A DNA stretch of 64,000 nucleotides, taken from Burkholderia paludis (GTDB taxonomy: Bacteria > Pseudomonadota > Gammaproteobacteria > Burkholderiales > Burkholderiaceae). This document shows positions 18,406 to 26,768 of this stretch, piece after piece. The notes under the pieces are model-generated. The model was not told the origin of the DNA. It ran no database searches and saw only the letters and a program-made list of their open reading frames with translations. Both the position numbers and the translations under genes were made by a program. How positions within the stretch are numbered: position 1 is the stretch's first letter; each line of letters opens with the position of its first letter. The stretch spans positions 186,001 to 250,000 of the forward strand of contig NZ_JPGL01000008.1 in assembly GCF_000732615.1 (NCBI RefSeq), written 5' to 3'.

Positions 18406-18780
18406 GTGGACTCCATCGGACGCAGGCTCCCAACGGCCCGCATTGCCGGATCGCAGTGTGCGTGCGCACTATGGAGTTTTTTGCGCGGAAAGATGGAGGT
18501 TTGATGGAGGCGCCTGGAGAATGGCGTAGGGGCGATATGGAGGCGGCCCGAGCTCGAAGATGACGGGCTCACGAGCGACCGGGCGACATCCGAAAAGGGA
18601 CGGGCGGCGCGGGAACGCCGCACCCATCCGATGAATTGGCGCGACCGTGTATCGGCGACGCCAACCCTGCGCTCCTGGCAGCCAAAGGCTGCCTATCACG
18701 GAGCGGCACCTTGGCGCGCCCCGGCAATCGCGAGCAAGGGCACGCTACCTGAAGATCGTTTGAGCGCGATCTACTACGTA
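18406..18780. other. Intergenic, no gene recognised
   Basis: About 375 bp between the winged-helix gene and the end of the zinc-ribbon gene. It holds the promoter of the former; no conserved protein or RNA was recognised. Confidence 0.4.
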
Positions 18781-19746
18781 TCAATTGTCTCTACGGCGAG
18801 TTCGGTTAGTAATCGCACATCGTGGGCACCATGTTCCCGCACTTATATTTATCGGCCGAGACGCCCAGACGTGACCGCGATGGCATTGCCAGGTCAATTT
18901 GGTCCGCCTGCCCAGATACTCCGTCGACAAACACTGTCCACCACGAGCGGCCGCAAGCGCTCGCATGTCGTCAATTGTTTGACGCAATTTAAGACCCGCA
19001 CATTGCCGACACCAGTGTCCGAGCCAGATTCGACTGGCTATCGCTTTCCATTCATGGCCTACCGCACAACGAAAAGGGTATTTTTCGGCCGAACCCGCAT
19101 AAGCATCTGCCAAGCAAACTCCTCCCATTTCCCGGGCGGCCGCCTGCAGACGTGCCAATCCATTGGGGTCAACTTGACCGGAGAAGGTTGATTTTGCGCA
19201 ACGACCACACCAGGTTCCCCGGAAGATATCGTTTGCCCTGGCCTCCCAACGATGCCCCTTTGCACATTCGAATCTATATAGACGACTTTCGATCGTATAG
19301 TTCGATGAAAGACATTTTCCGTTTCTCTCTTGTGCCTTAGCGTGAAGCCGAGCCAGACCATCGGGACAACAGCTTCGCCGCGTCGCGTCACCATGCGCGC
19401 AGATCGGACACCAACGCCCCTCGCTGATCTTCCTTCCCTCCACGCTCCACTCGTGCCCCGCTGCGCAACGAATTTTGTAACGCGCAAATAGCCCAATGAA
19501 TGGACCACTCAGAAGCGTTCCCCCTCGTTCGGCCAATTTACCCAGCCATCTATCACGAATATCTTCCTGCTGACAAGATGTGCATACCGGTGCACCGCTA
19601 TTTCGATAGAGCAAGGTCAACGCCACACGCTCAAAAACGTGCCCGCGAGCGCAAGCGAACCGATGACGTGAATTGACACCCATCCACTCCGCCTCCAAAC
19701 ATTGCCAGCCATATCTGGCAACGCACTGTCGCAACCTCTCAAGCAT
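18781..19746 (-). CDS. Five-repeat zinc-ribbon protein
   Basis: The 321-residue protein consists of five tandem modules of about 58 residues. Each module has a helix (LARLxAxAxExGGxCLS-like), a C-x2-GH-x-W segment and a closing WCxxC, for example CAAGHEW...GRWCPIC, CAKGHRW...GTWCGRC, CAVGHEW...GHWCRQC and CHRGHVW...GTWCPRC; the first module is CARGHVF...APVCTSC. Each module offers Cys-His-Cys-Cys ligands, so five bound zinc ions are expected. Similar modules occur in treble-clef/zinc-ribbon proteins near mobile DNA, but the function of this protein is unknown. Start ATG 19746 with GAGGGAG upstream. Its AT-richer surroundings suggest horizontal acquisition. Confidence 0.75.
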   Translation of the reverse strand: MLERLRQCVARYGWQCLEAEWMGVNSRHRFACARGHVFERVALTLLYRNSGAPVCTSCQQEDIRDRWLGKLAERGGTLLSGPFIGLFARYKIRCAAGHEWSVEGRKISEGRWCPICAHGDATRRSCCPDGLARLHAKAQERNGKCLSSNYTIESRLYRFECAKGHRWEARANDIFRGTWCGRCAKSTFSGQVDPNGLARLQAAAREMGGVCLADAYAGSAEKYPFRCAVGHEWKAIASRIWLGHWCRQCAGLKLRQTIDDMRALAAARGGQCLSTEYLGRRTKLTWQCHRGHVWASRPINISAGTWCPRCAITNRTRRRDN

Positions 19747-20040
19747 GCTCCCTCACTTCGCCGTCACAATCCCGCCGCATTCGCGCTTGAATTTTCAGAA
19801 AATCATTTAATACCTTCGAACACTCGCGGCCCTGGATTCATTCGAAATCATCCAATCCCCCCACAATTTCATTCGCGGAAATTTCATACCCCCATCACCG
19901 GACACAATGATTCATTCGCGCCTTCACCACAGCGATGCCGGAAAATTGTTGCGAGTTATCGCGTCACATCTAATCAATGGCGAACGTCACGCCATTAAAA
20001 TTCAGAAAACAAATCGATCAAAGAAATGTGATTAATTCAG
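19747..20040. other. AT-rich intergenic region
   Basis: This stretch holds the zinc-ribbon gene's promoter and the end of the porin transcript. It is noticeably AT-rich compared with the rest of the window. No gene recognised. Confidence 0.45.
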
Positions 20041-20045
20041 GCATC

Positions 20046-20070
20046 AAAAAAGCGCCCGAAGGCGCTTTTT
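20046..20070 (-). terminator. Rho-independent terminator of porin 1
   Basis: The inverted repeat AAAAAGCGCC / GGCGCTTTTT with a CGAA tetraloop lies 27 bp downstream of the porin stop codon. On the minus strand the stem is followed by a T-run, a classical intrinsic terminator; the symmetrical A/T tails make it bidirectional. Confidence 0.88.
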
Positions 20071-20096
20071 CGGAACTGACCAGACAGCCGTCACGC

Positions 20097-21221
20097 TTAG
20101 AAGCGGTGACGCAAACCAACCGTTGCGGCTGTTTGGCTGACCTTCGTGCTCGGGGACGCGTTGATATCGCCGTTGTAGATCGACGAACCCAAACCGGCGC
20201 CCTTCGTACCACGCTGATACACCGCCTGAGCGTAGACGTCCGTACGCTTCGACAGGAAATAGTCGGCTTGCACGCCGAACTGATTCCAGTGCGTGCTTTG
20301 GCCGTTCTGCTTTGCGTTCGTGTACGTATAAGCAGCACCCAGGCCGAGAGCAGGCGTCAGGTTGTACTTCGCGTTGATTTCGTAATTGTCAGCGCGCAGC
20401 GTGCCGGCACCGTTCGTCTGGTTGTCGAGGCGCGATTGCGTCCATGCTGCGCCGACTTGTGCCGGACCGAATGCATAGGCTGCTGCAACACCATACGTAC
20501 GCGTACGGCCCTGGATGCCGAATGCGTTGCCGCTCGTATCGATGGACGGGTTCACCGCGCCCGTCGTGGACAAACCGGCGTTGTTCGCTTGCGAGTAAGC
20601 CGCACCCAGCTTCAGGCCTTGATACTGGTATGACACGCCGCCGCTATATGCGCGGTTGTTCGCAAAGTTCGTGCTGTTCGAGAACGAGTACGTGCCGCCG
20701 AATTGCAGGCCGGCGTAGTTCGCGCTCGTGAACTTGATGGTGTTATTCAGCGCAACGTCACCGTTCGTGCTCAGGCGGTCGTTGTTCAACGGGTGCGCGA
20801 AGTACGTGCCACCCCACGAGCCCGTTGCCGTCAACGGTGCCAGGTAGTCTTGCGTTGCGTCGTATTGCTTGCCGAGCGTGACCGTGCCGTACTGGCTCGA
20901 CAGGCCGACGAATGCCTGGCGGTTGAACATGCCGCCGTTGCCGTTCGCGAACTTGCCGTTACCGATGTTGAAGCCGCTTTCCAACGTGAAGATTGCCTTC
21001 AGGCCGCCACCCAGGTCTTCCGAGCCACGCAGGCCGAAACGGCTCTGGTCAATGCCCGAACCCATCGAAAAGCGCGACTTGCCTTGGCCCGATGCGTTCT
21101 GGACGTTGCTTTGGTAGGTGATGCCGGCGTCCAGCACGCCGTACAGCGTGACGCTGCTTTGCGCGTGAGCGACGGTAGCAAACGATGCTGCAGCCGCTGC
21201 AACGATCAGAGTCTTGTTCAT
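20097..21221 (-). CDS. Gram-negative trimeric porin (OmpC/Omp38 type)
   Basis: The 374-residue protein has a cleavable signal (MNKTLIVAAAAASFATVAHA, then QSSVTLYGVLDAG, the universal start of Burkholderiales porins). Further motifs are GSRFGLRGSEDLG-like SRFGLRGSEDLGGG, FNRQAFVGLSSQYGTVTLG, ADYFLSKRTDVYAQA and the terminal GLRHRF with C-terminal Phe. It forms a 16-stranded diffusion pore for small hydrophilic solutes. Codon usage is that of a highly expressed gene, and it has a strong intrinsic terminator. A divergent paralogue lies at 50365-51546. Confidence 0.95.
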   Translation of the reverse strand: MNKTLIVAAAAASFATVAHAQSSVTLYGVLDAGITYQSNVQNASGQGKSRFSMGSGIDQSRFGLRGSEDLGGGLKAIFTLESGFNIGNGKFANGNGGMFNRQAFVGLSSQYGTVTLGKQYDATQDYLAPLTATGSWGGTYFAHPLNNDRLSTNGDVALNNTIKFTSANYAGLQFGGTYSFSNSTNFANNRAYSGGVSYQYQGLKLGAAYSQANNAGLSTTGAVNPSIDTSGNAFGIQGRTRTYGVAAAYAFGPAQVGAAWTQSRLDNQTNGAGTLRADNYEINAKYNLTPALGLGAAYTYTNAKQNGQSTHWNQFGVQADYFLSKRTDVYAQAVYQRGTKGAGLGSSIYNGDINASPSTKVSQTAATVGLRHRF

Positions 21222-21660
21222 TCGTGGAGCTCCCTTCTAAAAAGAGGCAGGTCTCGCGACCTTGTTCATAAACGGTCTGCAACCGCCCGGAGGACCTTGT
21301 TCTGTTGGTCAGGCCCGGATAGATGCCCGTTTGGGAATGGCGAGTGTAAGAGCGTCGAAAGCAACGAACCCCAGACGGAGATAGAAATTATGTATTTCAT
21401 TTTTGGCAACAGAAAGCCAATGAATTGACGCAAGCCTATGTTATTAAATGCCTTTATTGCGTTAAGCCGTGAATGGCCGCACGGTATCTTCGCCGCGATT
21501 TTCTTATGCGCGCACCTTGACAGTGGCAAAAAAACTACTCCACAAAATCTCAACATTTCTCGAACACACACGGTCGCTTGTTCGCGCCCAGCGTGATCGG
21601 TTCAATCCCGGCGTACTCCCTTCCCTGGGCAACAGTTGATCCATCGCCTCGATAGTCCTG
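21222..21660. promoter_or_regulatory. Porin 1 upstream region
   Basis: About 440 bp of relatively AT-rich DNA upstream of the porin, with a long leader expected for a strongly expressed porin. Ribosome-binding sequence AAGGGAG lies just before the start. No gene was recognised. Confidence 0.4.
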
Positions 21661-22017
21661 ACCGCTTCCACTGGCCCAAGATCGCGACCGGGACGGTCAA
21701 GATGACGGTGCGCGCATTGGACCGATTCAATGTCATTCAGGACTTTGCGAACCGCGTCGGTGCCGTCGCGATGCTCGCGGTCGTGGGGACGCTGATGCGG
21801 CGTCTGACCGGCAATCCGCTCGCCAGCCCCGCCGGGCGGCGTCATGACGCTGATCGGTGTCCCTTGCCTGATGTGGCTGCTTGGTCGATGCCGCCAGGCG
21901 CCCGAATCCGCCGGATACGACAACACGCAAGCACCAGACTTCGGGGAGTCGTCCGGATTGCGGGCTAGCGGCCGATCGGGCCGATTCACGCGTCTCGCGC
22001 TCGCCTGGATTTCATAG
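21661..22017 (+). pseudogene. Remnant of a FecCD-family ferric-siderophore ABC permease
   Basis: Two fragments in different forward frames retain family signatures: MLAVVGTLMRRLTGNPLASP (typical FecCD/FhuB text 'GTLMQRLTGNPLASP') and, after a deletion and frame change near 21835, GGVMTLIGVPCLMWLLGR, which corresponds to the FecCD C-terminal helix 'GAPFFLWLL'. The reading frame ends at the TAG at 22015-22017. Most of the roughly 330-residue family length is missing, so it cannot be functional. It indicates that a siderophore-uptake locus once stood next to the Fur box at 22035. Confidence 0.6.
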
Positions 22018-22034
22018 ACGCCGCTCTGGAAAAC

Positions 22035-22059
22035 CGTAATGATAATGATTATCATTACG
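22035..22059 (+). promoter_or_regulatory. Perfect Fur-box palindrome upstream of orfX-sodA-mntH
   Basis: A 25-bp perfect palindrome has arms CGTAATGATAAT and ATTATCATTACG around a central G at 22047. It matches the Fur consensus GATAATGATAATCATTATC and lies 58 bp upstream of the orfX start. Iron-bound Fur would be expected to repress the operon, so it would be induced when iron is scarce. Confidence 0.92.
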
Positions 22060-22117
22060 ACATCAAGGTACGAAAAGGACTCCTCTTGTAAAGGGGGCCG
22101 CAACCGGAGCCATCGAC

Positions 22118-22609
22118 ATGCACCCGCACCTCTCACGTGTTGTTCCGGACGATCCGCGTCCGACGCATTCCGATCTTTCGTCCTGGGAAGCCACGATTCG
22201 CGAGGCGGTCGGTGCTGAGCGCGACGGACGCATCACGCCCGCACTCGCCGGCTATCGGCGTGCGCTGGAAATCGCGCAGCGGTTGATCGAGACGCCGCCG
22301 CCGTCGCGTCACGACGACTGCGTGGCGGCCCTCGTGGTCTCCTGGCACAACCTCGCGGATCTGCTGGCGAGCCAGGGCGACGTGGAACGCTGCGTCGAAG
22401 GCTTGTGCGACGCGCACGAAGCGTTGATCGCGCTTTATCTCGATGCACGGCGCGATGCCCTCCTGCGTCGGGCCGCGCTGCGCCATGGCCGGGAAACCCA
22501 TCTCGCCCTCGTTCGCCACATGGCACGGCACGGAGAACATCCGCGTATCGTCCGCGCGTTGCGCGAGGGCTCCCTCGCGCTCGACGTCGGTAGCGCCGTC
22601 CGTCATTGA
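22118..22609 (+). CDS. Small helical protein of the sodA operon (OrfX-like)
   Basis: The 163-residue, mostly helical protein shows TPR-like pairs (ERDGRITPALAGYRRALEIA, SWHNLADLLASQGDVERCVE). Pseudomonas fumC-orfX-sodA operons contain a similarly placed small protein of unknown function; that relation is by position and size, not proven. Start ATG 22118 with GGAG about 8 nt upstream. The next gene, sodA, begins 30 bp after its stop. It should be co-regulated by the Fur box immediately upstream. Confidence 0.75.
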   Translation: MHPHLSRVVPDDPRPTHSDLSSWEATIREAVGAERDGRITPALAGYRRALEIAQRLIETPPPSRHDDCVAALVVSWHNLADLLASQGDVERCVEGLCDAHEALIALYLDARRDALLRRAALRHGRETHLALVRHMARHGEHPRIVRALREGSLALDVGSAVRH

Positions 22610-22639
22610 ATCCGCCATCCACCTGAAAGGAGACTGCCG

Positions 22640-23254
22640 ATGCCCTACACCCTTCCCGAACTGCCGTACGCCGTCGACGCACTCGAGCCGCACATCGATA
22701 CACGCACGATGGAAGTTCATCACAGCAGGCATCACCAGACGTACGTCAACAACCTCAACGCGGCGCTCGAGGGTACGGAATATCACGAGTTGCCCGTTGA
22801 AACGCTCGTCGCACGGATCGCCTCCCTGCCGGATTCGCTGCAACTGCCGGTGCGCAACAATGGCGGCGGACACGCCAACCACAGTCTGTTCTGGACGGTA
22901 ATGTCGCCGCATGGCGGCGGCCGGCCGGGCGGCGACATCGGTCGCGCGATCGACGCCGAGCTGGGTGGATTCGAAGCGTTCGGGGCAGCGTTCACGAAGG
23001 CCGCGCTCACGCGGTTCGGCAGCGGCTGGGCCTGGCTGAGCGTCGACGGTGGCGGCAAGCTCGTCGTGGAAAGCACCGGCAATCAGGACAGCCCGCTGAT
23101 GTCGGGCAATACGCCGATTCTCGGCCTCGACGTCTGGGAACACGCGTACTACCTCAAATACGAGAACCGCCGGCCGGAATACATTGCGGCGTTCTACAAC
23201 GTGATCGACTGGCAGGAAGTCGGGCGGCGCTACGCCGCCGCTCCCGGACGATAA
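22640..23254 (+). CDS. sodA: Manganese superoxide dismutase
   Basis: The 204-residue cytosolic enzyme dismutates superoxide. Metal ligands are His27 ([17 protein letters not shown]), the His of [11 protein letters not shown], and Asp and His of [13 protein letters not shown]. The Mn rather than Fe type is indicated by Gly in NNGGGHANH combined with Gln in the C-terminal NQDSPLM. A strong GAAAGGAG precedes the ATG. Sitting between a Fur box and an NRAMP transporter, it is the iron-sparing dismutase made when Fe is low. Confidence 0.95.
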   Translation: MPYTLPELPYAVDALEPHIDTRTMEVHHSRHHQTYVNNLNAALEGTEYHELPVETLVARIASLPDSLQLPVRNNGGGHANHSLFWTVMSPHGGGRPGGDIGRAIDAELGGFEAFGAAFTKAALTRFGSGWAWLSVDGGGKLVVESTGNQDSPLMSGNTPILGLDVWEHAYYLKYENRRPEYIAAFYNVIDWQEVGRRYAAAPGR

Positions 23255-23348
23255 GCCGGCGCGTCCGCCGACGGGCTGGTGGACGCAGACGACCCGCGGC
23301 GCGGAGGTGCGTCGCCGCAGCCGATGACCGATCCATCCAGGAATTGCA

Positions 23349-24647
23349 ATGAACACGATGGCAGACAGGACCACCCTGACCGATCGCACGACCGTCGCGA
23401 TCCGGGATGTTCTGGCCGGCAGGCGGCGCGGACCGGGCACGTCGCTGCTGTTCGCGGGGCCCGCGGTCATCGCATCGATCGCCTACATGGATCCGGGCAA
23501 TTTCGCGACCAACATCCAGGCAGGCGCCCGGTTCGGCTATGCGTTGCTGTGGGTCGTGCTGATGGCCAACCTCGTCGCAATGCTGTTTCAGGCGCTGTCG
23601 GCCAAACTCGGCATCGCCACCGGGCGGAACCTGGCGGAACTGTGCCGCGAACAGTTTCCCCGCCCTGCCGTCTACGTGATGTGGGTCATCAGCGAACTCG
23701 CAGCCATGGCCACCGATCTCGCCGAATTCCTGGGCGGCGCGATCGCCCTGTCGCTGCTGTTCGATCTTCCGCTGCTCGCCGGCATGGCGATCACCGCGCT
23801 CGTCACCTACGGCATCCTGATCATCGGAAAGAACGGCTTCCGGCCGATGGAAATCGTGATCGGCGCGCTCGTCGGCGTGATCGGCCTCTGCTATCTCGTC
23901 GAGATGTTCATTGCGCCGGTTGCATGGCAGCAGGTGCTCCGGCATGCGATCGTACCGTCAATGCCCGATCATGAAGCGCTGGTCATTGCGGTCGGCATCG
24001 TCGGCGCCACCGTGATGCCGCACGCAATCTATCTGCATTCCGGGCTGACTCAGGATCGCACCGCCGGATGCGATGCAAGCGGACGGCGGCGTCTGGTGCG
24101 CTTTTCCAATCGGGAAGTGGTCGTTGCGCTGTCGATCGCCGGGCTTGTCAACATGGCGATGGTCGTGATGGCCAGTTCCGCATTCCACCTCGGACACAGC
24201 GACGTCGCGGAAATCGACACGGCCTATCGCACGCTGACCCCGCTGCTCGGCGCAACCGCCGCCACGATCTTCCTGGTCTCGCTGATCAGTTCCGGGATCT
24301 CCAGTTCCGTCGTGGGCACGATGGCCGGCCAGTTGATCATGCAGGGCTTCGTCGATTTCCGGATTCCCCTGTGGCTGCGGCGACTCGTCACGATGGCACC
24401 GGCGTTCGTCGTCGTGGCACTCGGGGTCAACGCCACGCAGGCGCTGATCGTCAGTCAGGTCGTGCTGTCGTTCGCGCTGCCGATCCCGATGATTTCGCTG
24501 GTGTATTTGACGCGGCGTCGGGACATCATGGGGGAATTCGCGAACGGCCGGACGACGCACATCGCCGCGGTCGCGGCAACAGGCGTCATCGTGGCGCTGA
24601 ATGTGGCCTTACTGCTTCAAACCTTCAATATCGGCTTCGCGGGTTGA
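23349..24647 (+). CDS. mntH: NRAMP-family Mn2+/H+ symporter
   Basis: This 432-residue protein has 11 predicted transmembrane helices. The metal-binding residues of helix 1 (YMDPGNFATN, about 47-54) and helix 6 (GATVMPHAIYLHSG, about 221-234) are intact, which marks it as a divalent metal transporter. It imports Mn2+ with protons. It follows sodA by 94 bp on the same strand, so the operon supplies both the Mn enzyme and its metal. Such genes are often also controlled by MntR or OxyR, but no such site was recognised. Confidence 0.93.
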   Translation: MNTMADRTTLTDRTTVAIRDVLAGRRRGPGTSLLFAGPAVIASIAYMDPGNFATNIQAGARFGYALLWVVLMANLVAMLFQALSAKLGIATGRNLAELCREQFPRPAVYVMWVISELAAMATDLAEFLGGAIALSLLFDLPLLAGMAITALVTYGILIIGKNGFRPMEIVIGALVGVIGLCYLVEMFIAPVAWQQVLRHAIVPSMPDHEALVIAVGIVGATVMPHAIYLHSGLTQDRTAGCDASGRRRLVRFSNREVVVALSIAGLVNMAMVVMASSAFHLGHSDVAEIDTAYRTLTPLLGATAATIFLVSLISSGISSSVVGTMAGQLIMQGFVDFRIPLWLRRLVTMAPAFVVVALGVNATQALIVSQVVLSFALPIPMISLVYLTRRRDIMGEFANGRTTHIAAVAATGVIVALNVALLLQTFNIGFAG

Positions 24648-24695
24648 GGGCCGACGATCCGATCGGCGACGGCAGGTAGTTGGACGGATGCGCGT

Positions 24696-25385
24696 CTAGT
24701 CGATCGCACCGACCGACTCCTTTCGCGTCGTCGACGCAATCACGCGCTGCAACGCATCCGGTTGCTCGATCAGCACGCATTGCTTGCCGGTACGCTTGCA
24801 GTAATCCTCGACGCGCCACCAGTCGCCATGACTCACGCATCCCGTCTGGCAGATCACGAGGTCGGCGTCGGCCAGTTTCGCGTCGAGCTTTTTCGCATCG
24901 ACTTCGTTTGCATGGACGACCTGCGCACCGGTTTTCGCGATCGCAAGCTCGACGCCGGCCGTGTGCCGGTCATGTCGACTGATCCACATCACGACCTTGC
25001 GTCGATCTCGCGCCGGCCGGATCGGCATGGTGTTTTCTGTCGGCGATGGCACCTGTCTCCGCTCCACGGAACGCTGCGATTCGGCCTGCATCAACGCATG
25101 AACCCGCGCCTCGAGCATGCGAACCTGCTGCGCCAGCGCGAGCCGCTTCGGCAAACCGGGAATCGCCGCCTTCACCGCCTGCAGCTCGTCGCGCGCCCAG
25201 GCCAGCGCAGTCTCGCGGATCATCACCGCGGCGCGTAACCGGATGACCTCGGCCTGCAGCGCGGCGACCGTCCGCGTGCCGTCGTCGGGCGCGCCCTCCG
25301 CGCACCGCGCCGCATCCGCTGAGTGTCGAACCGCCAAGCCGCGCTCGCCGCACGGGCACATTCCGTTTCGATCCGCCGCCGTCAT
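24696..25385 (-). CDS. DUF2325-domain protein under a Fur-like box
   Basis: The 229-residue cytosolic protein has an N-terminal coiled-coil-like region (VAALQAEVIRLRAAVMIRET, LALAQQVRMLEARVHALM) and a C-terminal DUF2325 domain with VVMWISRHDRHTAGVE, HANEVDAKKLDAKLADADLV and the signature 'VICQTGCVSHGDWWRVEDYC'. The conserved Cys/His residues suggest metal or cofactor binding, but the function is unknown. It starts 50 bp downstream (minus strand) of a Fur-box-like sequence and converges on mntH. Expression on iron limitation is inferred. Confidence 0.8.
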   Translation of the reverse strand: MTAADRNGMCPCGERGLAVRHSADAARCAEGAPDDGTRTVAALQAEVIRLRAAVMIRETALAWARDELQAVKAAIPGLPKRLALAQQVRMLEARVHALMQAESQRSVERRQVPSPTENTMPIRPARDRRKVVMWISRHDRHTAGVELAIAKTGAQVVHANEVDAKKLDAKLADADLVICQTGCVSHGDWWRVEDYCKRTGKQCVLIEQPDALQRVIASTTRKESVGAID

Positions 25386-25433
25386 TCCGCTTCACCCCAA
25401 CTGGCATCCATGCCGTACGATTACCGCATGTTA

Positions 25434-25454
25434 GCAATGATTCTCATTTACGAG
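25434..25454 (-). promoter_or_regulatory. Fur-like box upstream of DUF2325 gene
   Basis: On the minus strand the sequence reads TAAATGAGAATCATTGCTA, with the perfect inverted arms AATGA and TCATT. It matches 13 of 19 positions of the Fur consensus. It lies about 50 bp upstream of the DUF2325 start. Confidence 0.75.
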
Positions 25455-25574
25455 AAGCGTGGCCGGTCGACATGGCCATGCGCCCATCGCCGCGGCAGCG
25501 TACCGCGCGGCGCAACGGCGATACGGCTGGTTATCGCGCGCGTGCCGGTTGCGGCGCCAGACATCCGGGGCCCG

Positions 25575-26582
25575 CTATCGCGCCCGGGCAGGCAGCAGAT
25601 ATTCGAGACCGTGCGTGAAGCCGCGCGGCGCGACCGTCAGGTGATTCTCGTCGTCGAGCACGTCGACCCGCAGCCGGAGCGACCGGAATTGCCGGGATCG
25701 CAACGCCTTTTCCATGTTTCGCGTATCGGTGACCATGTTGTAGGTCCTCGCAAAGCGCGGGTCGCCCTTGCGGACTTCCTCGTACTCCCCCACATACATG
25801 AACACGCACGCCGGCAGGTCGTGGTGGCTTGCCGCGTAGGCAGCCTCGATACGCGACATCGCTTGACGGTCGTACCACAGCGACGGACTGCCAATGAGAT
25901 AGCCGCGGAACAGGTCCGGTTCGGTCAGCAGGATCCTCATGCCGAGCAGGCCGCCGTATGAATGGCCGAGAAAGAAGCGGCGGCTTTCGTCGGTCCGGTA
26001 CTGTTTCGCCATGAACGGCAGAACCCGGTTGCGCAGATACGCCTGATAGGCGCCGGCCTGGCCGTGTACCGCATCGGTCGGTGCGTCGGGAGAACCTGCC
26101 GCGGTGGGCGTGTAGTCGCGCCGCCGGCTCTGCACGCCGGTTTCGCCGCGCGCATACGACAGGCCGACGAGGATGAACTCCTCGACGACGGGCCCTTCTC
26201 CGTTAAGACGGCGGGCAATCTGCTTGACGAGAGGAAACGCATAGTCGGCATCCGTCACGTAGAGGACGGGATAGCGGCGTTGCGGCTGGCTGCCGTAAGA
26301 TGGCGGCAGGGCGACGAACACCTGGTAGTCGCGGCCGGAAGCCGGGTCCGGCACGTCGCGGACTTCGGTGTCCGCGACTTCATACGGCTGGCCGTCGCCT
26401 CGCTGCCAGTACGCCGGATGGGCAGCGGTCTCCGCCGGTCCCGCAACGGCGTCGAAGTGGCCGGTCATGCACATCGCGACGATGCCTGCATACAGGCCGT
26501 GCTTCACGCCGGGTCCCAACCGCCGTTTTGCCTGCGTCAACGACGTAACGATCGATTCGTTCGGAAAGCGTTTCCGTTTCAT
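25575..26582 (-). CDS. Alpha/beta-hydrolase of the esterase D / siderophore-esterase type
   Basis: The 335-residue protein has a signal-like N-terminal helix (GLYAGIVAMCMTGHFDAVAG), so it is probably exported. The nucleophile Ser is in FLGHSYGGLLGMR, preceded by YPVLYVTDADYAFPLVKQI, and a late His lies in DENHLTVAPRGF. This arrangement fits the PF00756 esterases, which include IroE/BesA-like siderophore hydrolases. Iron-related neighbours make a siderophore-esterase role plausible, not proven. A strong AGGAGG lies upstream of ATG 26582. It is divergent from the DMT transporter gene. Confidence 0.85.
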   Translation of the reverse strand: MKRKRFPNESIVTSLTQAKRRLGPGVKHGLYAGIVAMCMTGHFDAVAGPAETAAHPAYWQRGDGQPYEVADTEVRDVPDPASGRDYQVFVALPPSYGSQPQRRYPVLYVTDADYAFPLVKQIARRLNGEGPVVEEFILVGLSYARGETGVQSRRRDYTPTAAGSPDAPTDAVHGQAGAYQAYLRNRVLPFMAKQYRTDESRRFFLGHSYGGLLGMRILLTEPDLFRGYLIGSPSLWYDRQAMSRIEAAYAASHHDLPACVFMYVGEYEEVRKGDPRFARTYNMVTDTRNMEKALRSRQFRSLRLRVDVLDDENHLTVAPRGFTHGLEYLLPARAR

Positions 26583-26768
26583 GACTAACGACCTCCTGGT
26601 TCAGCGGCAAGTTTGCCGCAAAACCCGCACTCGGATCGGTCCGGAATTCCTGAAGCGGATCAGTTGCAGCGGCTTCTCGTCATGCGCGCCCGCCGACGTA
26701 CAGAAATTTTGCCGGGCCAGGCAACCCGTGCCTTTCGTGGTCTTATCAACCTCAAAGCCTCTACGGAT

